Source: Fictibacillus norfolkensis (lineage in GTDB: Bacteria; Bacillota; Bacilli; Bacillales; Fictibacillaceae). Taken from it: a DNA stretch of 64,000 nucleotides. This document shows positions 44,785 through 52,013 of this stretch, piece by piece. The translations under genes were made by a program, and so were the position numbers. The notes under the pieces were generated by a model. It was given only the letters and a program-made list of their open reading frames with translations, had not been told where the DNA came from and searched no databases. The first letter of the stretch is position 1. Each line of letters opens with the position of its first letter. The stretch covers positions 434,001 through 498,000 of the forward strand of contig NZ_JACSQM010000001.1 of NCBI RefSeq assembly GCF_014836645.1, in the 5' to 3' direction.

Positions 44785-46304
44785 TCGTCGATATCCTTTT
44801 TCTTTCTCATTTCTTTAACCTTATCTTTAGATGGCAGATTAGTGCCTAATGAGATGGGGCGTTTCAACAGTCGGTTGTATGGAAGTCTGAAAATCGTATC
44901 CGTCATATCTAATAAACGCGGCGGATAGATCGGCTGTAGATATGGTCTGCCTAATGATTCTAGTCGCAGAAGATGGACTAAAATAAATGACATAGCAAGT
45001 ACGATACCCACTCCGCCCCAAAGTGCTGCAAAAAAGATAAATGGAAAACGAAGGATTCGAATCGTATTTGCCATTTTATAGATCGGTGTTGTAAACGAAG
45101 CTAGTGCAGATAGTGATACGATGATTAAGAGAATATTACTCGTTAACCCCGCTTCTACAGACGCCTGGCCGATTACAATACCTCCAACGATCCCGAGTGT
45201 TTGACCCACTTTCGTAGGTAGACGAGCTCCCGCTTCTCTCAACAGTTCAATCGTCAACTCTAAAAACAACACTTCTAATATAGGCGGAAACGGAATGTTC
45301 ACTCGTGACGAGATTAATGGCGCCAATAGATCTTTAGGAATCATTTGATAGTGATAAGTTAGAACAGCCACATAAAGCGGTGTTGCAAAAGTTGAAAAAA
45401 TAACAGAAATAAAGCGTATGAAGCGGAAGAGTGAGCCTAGGACCCATGATAAATAGTAATCTTCTGGTGAAGCAAAATATTCTGAGATTCCCGTTGGTCC
45501 GAGAAGTGCTTGAGGTGAACCTTCCGAGAGAATGGCAATTTGTCCATAATTCAACATGGACACAACCCTGTCAGGCCGTTCGGTTGTTATAAGCTGCGGA
45601 AACACTGACTTCGTATTATCCGATATGATCTGCTCTAAATAAGAACTATCGGGAATAACTTCTAGTTCAATATCCTTGAGTCGCTGCATCACGGTGTTCA
45701 GATTTTCTTTATCAGCAATCCCTTCTAAATAAGCGATGATAACACGTGTTTTAGAGAATTTTCCGAGCACGACTTCTTTAAAACGAAGTTCAGGAACAGG
45801 CAATCTTCTTCGGATCAAATACAGATTGCTGTCTAAGTTCTCAATAAAAGCTTCTTTCGGTCCTATTACAGAGAACTCAATTTCAGATACAGATACTGGA
45901 CGGTTTGTTGCAAAGTTCTCGGCACGAATGACTGCACATTCTTCATCATATTCGCTTAGTTGAACAACGATAAAACCACGTAATAGTTTATTTTGAATCT
46001 CTTTTATATCATTTGTGATCGTAACACTCTCGATCGGTAATATATCTTTTAAATCTTTTATATTTCTAAAATCTTTGCTATGTATTAAATAAGGAAGCAG
46101 ATCTCGATGAAGCAGTTCTCCATCAATCATCGCTTTATAATAAGAAATGTAAATATGGTGATGCACCGTCTTTTGAGGATAATGGATAAAATCAGCAGAC
46201 TCCTTCGCATTATCCACAAGCTCTCTAATATCGCTATACGTATTATCAGACAGATCAATCGTATGACTCTGCTCTTTCGGCTTCTTTTTAAACCATTTCA
46301 TCAT
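44781..46304 (-). CDS. GerA-family spore germination receptor A subunit
   Basis: About 507 residues. N-terminal cytosolic domain (HRDLLPYLIHSKDFRNIKDLKDILPIESVTI), then GFIVVQLSEYDEECAVIRAENFATNRPVSVSEIEFSVIGPKEAFIENLDSNLYLIRRRLPVPELRFKEVVLGKFSKTRVIIAYLEGIA and the membrane part with NIPFPPILEVLFLELTIELLREAGARLPTKVGQTLGIVGGIVIGQASVEAGL, all strongly GerA-like. The ATG at 46304 follows AGAGGTG at 8 bases. Germinant specificity cannot be read. Confidence 0.92.
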   Translation of the reverse strand: MMKWFKKKPKEQSHTIDLSDNTYSDIRELVDNAKESADFIHYPQKTVHHHIYISYYKAMIDGELLHRDLLPYLIHSKDFRNIKDLKDILPIESVTITNDIKEIQNKLLRGFIVVQLSEYDEECAVIRAENFATNRPVSVSEIEFSVIGPKEAFIENLDSNLYLIRRRLPVPELRFKEVVLGKFSKTRVIIAYLEGIADKENLNTVMQRLKDIELEVIPDSSYLEQIISDNTKSVFPQLITTERPDRVVSMLNYGQIAILSEGSPQALLGPTGISEYFASPEDYYLSWVLGSLFRFIRFISVIFSTFATPLYVAVLTYHYQMIPKDLLAPLISSRVNIPFPPILEVLFLELTIELLREAGARLPTKVGQTLGIVGGIVIGQASVEAGLTSNILLIIVSLSALASFTTPIYKMANTIRILRFPFIFFAALWGGVGIVLAMSFILVHLLRLESLGRPYLQPIYPPRLLDMTDTIFRLPYNRLLKRPISLGTNLPSKDKVKEMRKKKDIDE

Positions 46305-46360
46305 AAGACTCACACCTCTTTTCTACTTCTTAATATGAGGTGAGGTGAGTCGAAATATAC

Positions 46361-46391
46361 AAAAAAACATTCCCGCCCATGACAGGAATGC
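46361..46391 (-). terminator. Probable terminator of the pyrH paralogue transcript
   Basis: CATTCC pairs with GGAATG; TTTTTTT follows on the minus strand. Confidence 0.5.
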
Positions 46392-46429
46392 TTTAAGAAA
46401 GTCGTATTTTTTACGAAATGAATCTTTAT

Positions 46430-46640
46430 AGAGCTTCTTTATTAAAGGATTTTTGCTTACAAACGCTTTGGTTACTTCATTGACAAGTTGATTGAAGTGG
46501 AAGATGCGAGACTCCTACAGGACGAGCGGTCAGGTGGAGACTCCTTAAGGCGCGTAGCGGCAGGAGGCTCACCGTTCGCCCCGTGGAAAGGTAGCATCTG
46601 TAACGGAAATCAACTAACTTTCAAGAGCAACAATGTAATA
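46430..46640. repeat. MITE-like interspersed repeat, copy 6
   Basis: Landmarks: attaaaggatttttgctt, aagttgattgaagtgg, aagatgcgagactcctac, ggaggctcaccgttcgcc, gtggaaaggtagcatctg, aacggaaatcaac and ttcaagagcaacaatg. It lies between the pyrH-like stop and the gerA start. Confidence 0.82.
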
Positions 46641-46666
46641 TGCAAAAAAGCTTTTAAATAAAGTAT

Positions 46667-47401
46667 TTATACCAGAGCTGTTTCTATATTGTGACTGATA
46701 AATGTGCCTACATCTTCACCGTTACATATCTTCAGAAACGATCCTTCTTGATTAAAATCAAAGAGATGGATCGGCAATCCATGATCACGAGCGAGAATTA
46801 ACGCCGACTGATCCATCACTTTTAAATTGTTCCTTATCGCTTCGTCATAATGCAAAGTAGCATATTTCCTTGCTTGTTTGAAACGGTTAGGATCGCTGTC
46901 ATACACACCATCTACTCCCTGCTTTGCACAGAGTATGGCATCGCAGTTCATCTCGAGCGCTCTTTGAACTGCAGGATAGTCCGTCGTCACATAAGGCTGA
47001 CCATTGCCACCAGCAAAAATGACGATATATCCTTTGTTTAAATGATGTACCGCTCTTAAACGGATGTAAGGTTCTGCTACAGCACTAATTGGAACAGAAC
47101 TCATGACTCTTACTTCTTGGTCTATTTTACTTTTCAGGACTCCTCTAAGCATCAAGCTATTAATGACTGTTCCTAACGTTCCGATCTGGTCAGCTTCAAC
47201 TCTTTCAATGCCCCAATACTCTGCTAAATTTCCTCTAAAAATATTACCTCCACCTACAACGATAGCTACTTCAATACCTTTTTCAAGAACAGATAACACT
47301 TCTTTTGCAATATGGTTTAAAGAAAGATGATCAAAACCTGATCCTTGTTGGCCAGCGAGCGCTCCACCACTTAATTTAATCAGTACTCGTTTATATCGCA
47401 T
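46667..47401 (-). CDS. UMP kinase (PyrH) paralogue
   Basis: About 244 residues of the amino-acid-kinase fold: RYKRVLIKLSGGALAG, GIEVAIVVGGGNIFRGN, ADQIGTLGTVINSLMLRGVL, VHHLNKGYIVIFAGGNGQPYVTTDYPAVQRALEMNCDAILCAKQGVDGVYDSDP and KVMDQSALILARDHGLPIHLFDF. These are UMP kinase blocks, including the GGGN and T-T-D motifs. It phosphorylates UMP to UDP. The housekeeping pyrH of bacilli lies in the tsf-frr cluster, which is not here, so this is probably a second copy. A leader peptide and terminator precede it. Confidence 0.87.
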   Translation of the reverse strand: MRYKRVLIKLSGGALAGQQGSGFDHLSLNHIAKEVLSVLEKGIEVAIVVGGGNIFRGNLAEYWGIERVEADQIGTLGTVINSLMLRGVLKSKIDQEVRVMSSVPISAVAEPYIRLRAVHHLNKGYIVIFAGGNGQPYVTTDYPAVQRALEMNCDAILCAKQGVDGVYDSDPNRFKQARKYATLHYDEAIRNNLKVMDQSALILARDHGLPIHLFDFNQEGSFLKICNGEDVGTFISHNIETALV

Positions 47402-47443
47402 CTGCTTTTCCTCCTTCTTCATACACATAAAGAAAACTTTGTA

Positions 47444-47485
47444 CAAAAAAAGAACAAATGACAATAAATATGTCATCTGTTCTTT
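47444..47485 (-). terminator. Attenuator terminator before the pyrH paralogue
   Basis: AAAGAACAaATGACA and TGTCATcTGTTCTTT form a 15-bp stem with one mismatch and a seven-base loop. TTTTTTTG follows on the minus strand, 43 bases before the gene start. Confidence 0.87.
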
Positions 47486-47541
47486 CGATTAATAAGATGG
47501 ATTGTAATGGAATGAGTATTCTTGTTTCGTGTCCCGTTCAT
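47473..47541 (-). CDS. Leader peptide of the pyrH paralogue
   Basis: 22 codons, MNGTRNKNTHSITIHLINRK then NR, with GAGGAGGG 6 bases before the ATG. The stop codon falls inside the left (upstream) arm of the terminator stem, so a ribosome finishing or stalling on the peptide would disturb the terminator. Its own ribosome site and start codon can pair with 47499-47509. Five of 22 residues are asparagine. Confidence 0.55.
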   Translation of the reverse strand: MNGTRNKNTHSITIHLINRKNR

Positions 47542-47549
47542 TACAATCC
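47499..47549 (-). promoter_or_regulatory. Inverted repeat that can mask the leader-peptide start
   Basis: GGATTGTAATG (47499-47509) and CATTACAATCC (47539-47549) are perfectly complementary. The latter contains the leader ATG and part of its ribosome site. Confidence 0.6.
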
Positions 47550-47573
47550 CTCCTCTTTTTTCTCTTTCCACTC

Positions 47574-47603
47574 ATTATATACAAAAAATGGGTTGAGGTG
47601 AAA
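47574..47603 (-). promoter_or_regulatory. Promoter of the pyrH paralogue
   Basis: On the minus strand TTTCAC and TATAAT are 18 bases apart, just upstream of the leader peptide. Confidence 0.5.
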
Positions 47604-47723
47604 TCTAACTTTTGTTATCAGCTCATTTTCAGCTTTAACATTCATCACACAATGAAAAACAAAAAAATACGGTTTATTATCGTAATTATAGACAAGTGTC
47701 ATATGCACTTTCAAAACTTGTTA

Positions 47724-47732
47724 CATATAATG
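47724..47732 (+). promoter_or_regulatory. Possible SigK-type -10 of the coat-protein gene
   Basis: CATATAATG fits CATANNNTA only in part (final G), 44 bases before the start. Tentative. Confidence 0.3.
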
Positions 47733-47775
47733 CATGGACAAGAAATAGTCAATACCATTACCAGGAGGCAATATT

Positions 47776-48531
47776 TTGAATTGTAAACACAAACTCTCAC
47801 CTCGAGAGCTTGCTAATTTATTATGTAAGCACGTTACAGTCAGAGCAGGGGAAGATGTAGAAGAGTCTGGCAAACTCGTCTGTGTTGGAAGAGATTTTAT
47901 CGCAATCAAGACAGATGACAGAGAGGTTCTTTACTTTCCTTTAAATAATGTAAGATCTGTATCAGTAGCAACTGACAGAAACTGTTGCAACACGGATCGT
48001 AAGAAAGTCTGTAATGATACGTTCCAAAGCATCTTACGAAAGTTGATCAACTGTAAAGTAAGAGTGAATGACGGAAGTGACGATGATGGCGAAGTGGAAG
48101 GCGTCCTAACTCGTGTTAACCGCACATCCATTCAAGTAGTAGAAGACGACGAACTTGTAATTATTGCGATCGGCTCTATCAACTTTATTACGCAAGCAGG
48201 CGAGATCGGTGACGACGAAAGCAGCAACTGCAGAATCTTATGCTGTAAAAAAGAAAATCCATGCGGCAAAAAGAAAGAATGTAAAGTAGAGTGTAAGAAA
48301 GAATCTTCTTCAAGTTCATCCATCATCTGGTGTAAACCTGAATCTTCATCTTCTTCATCCTCTTCATCTTCCAGTTCTTCTGTACTATTGTGCAAAAAAG
48401 AATCTTCATCTTCATCTTCATCTTCTAGCTGGTGTAAAAAGTCTTCCTCAACGCACGATCATTGGAAGAAAAAGAAGCATAAGAAGAGAAACTCTGAAGA
48501 TTTAGAATCTAGAGGCTGGTTCAAACTTTAA
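47776..48531 (+). CDS. Spore coat-like protein with two small beta-barrel domains and polyserine-cysteine tail
   Basis: 251 residues. Residues 1-60 (LCKHVTVRAGEDVEESGKLVCVGRDFIAIKTDDREVLYFPLNNVRSV) and 85-135 (LINCKVRVNDGSDDDGEVEGVLTRVNRTSIQVVEDDELVIIAIGSINFI) look like two related SM-like (DUF2642-like) domains. Residues 150-235 hold three serine runs of 6 to 14 separated by C-containing blocks (VECKKE, IIWCKPE, VLLCKKE, SWCKK). The end is K/H/R-rich. At least 16 cysteines suggest disulfide cross-linking. This composition suits a spore coat or exosporium protein. TTG start with AGGAGG 7 bases before. Confidence 0.72.
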   Translation: MNCKHKLSPRELANLLCKHVTVRAGEDVEESGKLVCVGRDFIAIKTDDREVLYFPLNNVRSVSVATDRNCCNTDRKKVCNDTFQSILRKLINCKVRVNDGSDDDGEVEGVLTRVNRTSIQVVEDDELVIIAIGSINFITQAGEIGDDESSNCRILCCKKENPCGKKKECKVECKKESSSSSSIIWCKPESSSSSSSSSSSSSVLLCKKESSSSSSSSSWCKKSSSTHDHWKKKKHKKRNSEDLESRGWFKL

Positions 48532-48539
48532 TCATCAAT

Positions 48540-48584
48540 AAGCTGTTCAAAAGTAAGGATTCTTACTTTTGGCAGCTTTTTTTG
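48540..48584 (+). terminator. Terminator of the coat-like gene
   Basis: AAAGTAAG pairs with CTTACTTT and outer AAGCTG with CAGCTT, then TTTTTTTG. Confidence 0.85.
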
Positions 48585-48607
48585 TTTTATCAACTCCTAG
48601 GCTCATT

Positions 48608-49336
48608 TTATGATAGATGAGTCAGTAGCAGCGAACATAAAAGTCCCAAGGATGTTATAAAACCAACAGCTACTCCAGCATCTTCATGTGCTTCAGGCAA
48701 CATGGTAGACGCTACCATCGCCATGATGGCACCTCCTGCAAATGCGCCGATCAACGAAAGTGAAGCTACTGAGGCATTTTCCAACAAGAGAAACCCATGA
48801 AACGCGGCGAGTGAAGAAATAAGAAAAACAGAAATCCACATACCTAGAATCTTACGGCGTGAAAACCCTTCTCTTAACAACCCGATCGAGCTTGATAACC
48901 CTTCAGGAAAGTTACTTAAAAAAATGGCAACGACAAGGAGCCAGCTTACTTTGCTATGATCGATCAAGCTCGCACCAATTAGAACAGATTCTGGAATGGC
49001 ATCTAACAAAGTGCCAAGAAAAATTGCCATGCCTACACCTTTTGTTTTCTTATCGCCTGATTTCTTCCTTTCATGGCCACCCTTTTTAGCTAGAAAGCTA
49101 TTTATTCCTGTAAAGAGAGCTGCGCCGAAAATAAAGCCAGCAGATGTAACCATCAAATCACTCTGTTCTACTGCCTCAATTAAGAGTTCAAAAGAAACGG
49201 CTCCTATTAAAATTCCCGTACCAAAAGCCATAATCCAAGCTGTCCATTTTTTAGGAATACGAAAAGCTAGTGCTGTAAAACATCCTAAAAGTACAGCAGA
49301 ACCTGCTATTCCTCCCCAAAAGGCGGCAAGTAGCAT
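48608..49336 (-). CDS. ZIP-family divalent metal transporter
   Basis: 242 residues, about seven or eight helices. ZIP core: GMAIFLGTLLDAIPESVLIGASLID, with D-x-x-P-E-S, and LSNFPEGLSSSIGLL, with N-x-P-E-G, the metal-site helices 4 and 5. A short K/G/H-rich loop (KKGGHERKKSGDKKTKG) precedes them. It probably takes up zinc or another divalent metal into the cytosol. The histidines of classical HNxPEG/HExPHE are replaced by D and N, as in some bacterial members. Confidence 0.85.
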   Translation of the reverse strand: MLLAAFWGGIAGSAVLLGCFTALAFRIPKKWTAWIMAFGTGILIGAVSFELLIEAVEQSDLMVTSAGFIFGAALFTGINSFLAKKGGHERKKSGDKKTKGVGMAIFLGTLLDAIPESVLIGASLIDHSKVSWLLVVAIFLSNFPEGLSSSIGLLREGFSRRKILGMWISVFLISSLAAFHGFLLLENASVASLSLIGAFAGGAIMAMVASTMLPEAHEDAGVAVGFITSLGLLCSLLLTHLS

Positions 49337-49410
49337 ACTGTTTAACTCCTTTCCTCATTTATAATCTTATCTAATAAGCAATGTATTAAAAACACGACTG
49401 CCAAACAGAT

Positions 49411-49450
49411 AAAAAAGACTCATAAAGGGATAGTTTCACCTCTATGAGCC
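49411..49450 (-). terminator. Terminator of the TM-helix-repeat channel gene
   Basis: GGCTCATA pairs with TATGAGTC on the minus strand, followed by TTTTTTATC. Confidence 0.65.
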
Positions 49451-49470
49451 GATTTCATTCTATCGTTTAT

Positions 49471-51210
49471 TTACTCATTTCGTTTTGGTTTATTGTTTAT
49501 ACCAAATTCATCACTTGGTGTGTTTAAATGATCGAACTGGCGATCTTTTGCAATTGTATGCGGTTTATTAATCTCTACGTCTATAAGATTGCTTTCCGGT
49601 TTAGAAGAATCTGCACGGAAATCTTTTAAACTCGTCTTGTCTTTCCATTCTGCTGGGTCTGGACTTTGAATCGTCGTCTCTTCCATCTTACGACTCCATT
49701 TATTCAGCGTACGTCCAGCCGCTTCACGACCACCCAAACCGAATGCTAGACCAAACGCAATCGTAAAGCCACCTAAAATAAGGATGAATGCAGCATTTAC
49801 AATTGTTTTCGCTACTCCAAGCTGATCAAGAGCCATAAAGAATGCTAGTGTGATTATCGTATACTTTGCGATATTGCCAAGGAGCTTTCCTTCTGTTTGT
49901 TGTTTGATCATACTTTGAACAACACGTTTCACTAGGTCTCCAGCATAAAAGCCGATTCCTAGTATCAACACAGCTGTTAACACCATCGGGATATATGCAA
50001 GTACAACTGATAGTATGTTTACTAAGCTCTCTAGCTTAACGAGCTGAAGTGCTTCAATTGTGAACAGCAGCACAACAACGACTTGAGCCGCATATCCAAT
50101 CATTTCTGAGATCGTAAACGTCTGATTTGTTTTATGAAGTGAACCAAGGCCCATCTTATAGAAGATACCATTGAATCCAACTCGTTCTAATAAAGAGGTA
50201 ACTGCTTGTTTCACCCATTTGCCAAGCCATAATCCAACAGCTACTAAAAGGATGGCAACAATGATATTCGGAATCATGTCCATGATCTGACCTAGCATTC
50301 CAATTGCAGGACCTGAAATCCCATTAATATTAAGCGTTTCTAAAGCTGAAATAACAACTGGAATTAAGATAAATACATAAACGATTGTTCCAATGATCTG
50401 AGAAAGAGATGTCTTTTCTAGTGCACGTTCGGCACCAAGTTTTAAAGCTAATCGGTCTGTACCAATGCTCTCTAAGAAATTAACGATAATCTCTTTAACG
50501 ATCTTAGCAACTAACCACCCTACAAAAAGAATGATTGCTGCTCCTAGAAGTTTCGGTAAAAATGCGAAGAGACCTGTCAGCATACCCTCCAATGGTTCAG
50601 AAATGGCTTCAATGCCTAAAGCAGATAACACAGCTGGCAGGAACAATAACAATGTGAGGTAGAATACTGCCTTTGATGCAGAGAGAACAGCTTTGTCGGA
50701 TTGACGAGGATCACGAGTCAGTTTCCAACGGTGTAGTAACCTTTCAAACCTTGTGTTCTGACCTAGCTTTTTAACTAGGATCGATAAGCCAGAGGCAATC
50801 AACCAAGCCACCGCCGCGATTAGTGCTGCTTTAAGTAGGTTAGGAATTGCTGCCGCAATCACACCTAAAGCATTTGAGATCGGTTGTGCGACGTACGGAA
50901 GACTGAGCATGTTCAAAAACATAACAATGGCTACTGCCATCAGAATCCAAAATACAACTTTACTAATTACTTCTTCAGAAGAATACTTGCTTGTACGGGT
51001 TTGTTCTATTTGGTCTTCATGAATATCAGGTTTCATCCACCTCGCGACTTTATTATCAAAATCTGTTTTGTGTAATGCTTTTTTTACTGCTTTTGCAACC
51101 AATGAGGCGATTAGCCAGCCAATTAATAAAACTAAAATAGCGAGAAGCAAATCTGGCAATCTACCTAAATAAGCCATCCAAGAATCTGTAACTCCATTGT
51201 AATCGTACAT
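49471..51210 (-). CDS. Mechanosensitive-channel-like membrane protein with repeated TM-helix motifs
   Basis: About 579 residues. A unit of the form LPDLLLAILVLLIGWLIASLVAKAVKKAL recurs at least four more times (IPNLLKAALIAAVAWLIASGLSILVKKLG, LPKLLGAAIILFVGWLVAKIVKEIIVNFLE, IPNIIVAILLVAVGLWLGKWVKQAVTSLLE, IPMVLTAVLILGIGFYAGDLVKRVVQSMI). Each is followed by a LxxxLG/VGF amphipathic helix. The final helix FILILGGFTIAFGLAFGLGGREAAG resembles the MscS pore helix. The family is CmpX/YkuT-related small-conductance channels. The ATG at 51210 follows AAGGAGG; the longer frame upstream is repeat sequence. Confidence 0.8.
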   Translation of the reverse strand: MYDYNGVTDSWMAYLGRLPDLLLAILVLLIGWLIASLVAKAVKKALHKTDFDNKVARWMKPDIHEDQIEQTRTSKYSSEEVISKVVFWILMAVAIVMFLNMLSLPYVAQPISNALGVIAAAIPNLLKAALIAAVAWLIASGLSILVKKLGQNTRFERLLHRWKLTRDPRQSDKAVLSASKAVFYLTLLLFLPAVLSALGIEAISEPLEGMLTGLFAFLPKLLGAAIILFVGWLVAKIVKEIIVNFLESIGTDRLALKLGAERALEKTSLSQIIGTIVYVFILIPVVISALETLNINGISGPAIGMLGQIMDMIPNIIVAILLVAVGLWLGKWVKQAVTSLLERVGFNGIFYKMGLGSLHKTNQTFTISEMIGYAAQVVVVLLFTIEALQLVKLESLVNILSVVLAYIPMVLTAVLILGIGFYAGDLVKRVVQSMIKQQTEGKLLGNIAKYTIITLAFFMALDQLGVAKTIVNAAFILILGGFTIAFGLAFGLGGREAAGRTLNKWSRKMEETTIQSPDPAEWKDKTSLKDFRADSSKPESNLIDVEINKPHTIAKDRQFDHLNTPSDEFGINNKPKRNE

Positions 51211-51323
51211 GTTCGTCCTCCTTTTTTTTTTGATAAGGCTGTTTTCATATTCATTGTTGTACCACGAAAGTAGTTGATTTCCGCTCCAGGTTGCTCGCTT
51301 TCCATGGGGCGTGCGGTGAGCCT

Positions 51324-51441
51324 CCTGTCTAGTTGCAGTGACTAGCCCCTCGAGGTCAAAAGTTAAACGGTCTGTGATGAGCAAGGTGCGCCGTCCTCGC
51401 CCATTTACCTTTTGCTTGTCGGGGCTAAACGAGTCACTTCC
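51324..51441. repeat. Nested element, first copy
   Basis: Begins cctgtctagttgcagtgac, tagcccctcgaggtcaaaag; ends cttttgcttgtcggggct then gagtcacttcca. Its ends are imperfect inverted repeats (tagccccTCGAGG / cttgTCGGGGCTa). Elements of this look are common in Bacillaceae, from memory. Confidence 0.75.
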
Positions 51442-51480
51442 ACTTTTCTGTCTGCCGCTTTGCGCCATTAGGAGTCTCCA

Positions 51481-51598
51481 CCTGTCTAGATGCAGTGGCT
51501 AGCCCCTCGAGGTCAAAAGTTTAACGGTCAAGAAGGCAAAGTGCGCCTTCATAGCCCATTCAACTTTTGCTTGTCGGGGCTGGACGAGCCACTTCCAC
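51481..51598. repeat. Nested element, second copy
   Basis: Same ends as the first copy (cctgtctagatgcagtggc ... cttgtcggggctggacgag). The start-to-start distance is 157 bases and the segment between includes part of the host repeat (cattaggagtctcca), so a larger unit was duplicated. Confidence 0.75.
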
Positions 51599-51798
51599 AT
51601 TTCGAACTTACCGCTCGTCCCATAGGAGTCTCGCACCTTACGCTTCAATCAACTTATCGAGGAAGTATTTTTAATAGAAAGTCAAAATCAACAATGCTAT
51701 AGAAAAGAGCCTTTCATAAAAAACATCTACATTAGCTCTACTTTCCCAAAGGCTGATTTAGTTAAACTAGCGCTTTCTATTTGAAAACAAGGATATAT

Positions 51799-51827
51799 TT
51801 TACATTTTCTGTTGTTTTCGGTATACT
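51799..51827 (+). promoter_or_regulatory. SigA promoter of the ABC exporter operon
   Basis: TTTACA (51799-51804) and TATACT (51822-51827) with exactly 17 bases between. Transcription should begin near 51834. Confidence 0.82.
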
Positions 51828-51861
51828 AAGTGCAACCGTTTTCAAAAAGGAGAAGGATAAC

Positions 51862-51891
51862 ATGTGGATTTCTATCATACAATCAAACTAA
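51862..51891 (+). CDS. Nine-residue leader peptide of the ABC exporter operon
   Basis: ATG to TAA encodes MWISIIQSN. AAAAGGAGAAGG lies 5-8 bases before the ATG. It is the first reading frame after the promoter and is followed by a terminator hairpin. Short peptides in this place control antibiotic-responsive ABC genes such as bmrCD of B. subtilis through ribosome stalling. Confidence 0.6.
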   Translation: MWISIIQSN

Positions 51892-51959
51892 CTTCATATC
51901 CCTTCGATTTATAACCTAGCGTGTTTTTTTGGTGAGCAAAAAATTACATATGCACACAC

Positions 51960-51989
51960 ATCCGCAGGTATTTGTCTGTGGTTTTTTTG
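51960..51989 (+). terminator. Attenuator terminator before the ABC exporter
   Basis: CCGCAG pairs with CTGTGG around GTATTTGT, followed by TTTTTTT, 25 bases before the first structural gene. Confidence 0.77.
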
Positions 51990-52013
51990 TGTCCATTTTT
52001 AAGGAGAACAAAT

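Larger units (their letters stand above)
51234..51712. repeat. MITE-like interspersed repeat, copy 7, with nested duplicated insert
   Basis: Left end aaggctgttttcatattc then attgttgt; right end tcaacaatgctatag then aaaagagcc. Outer interior landmarks: gttgatttccgctcc, gcggtgagcctcc and aggagtctcgcacc. Between them two copies of a second element occur. The whole lies just upstream of the channel gene. Confidence 0.82.

Noticed and set aside
51211..51468. N-terminal 86-residue extension of the TM-helix-repeat channel
   Set aside because: It is encoded by repeat copy 7 and the ribosome site is at 51210.
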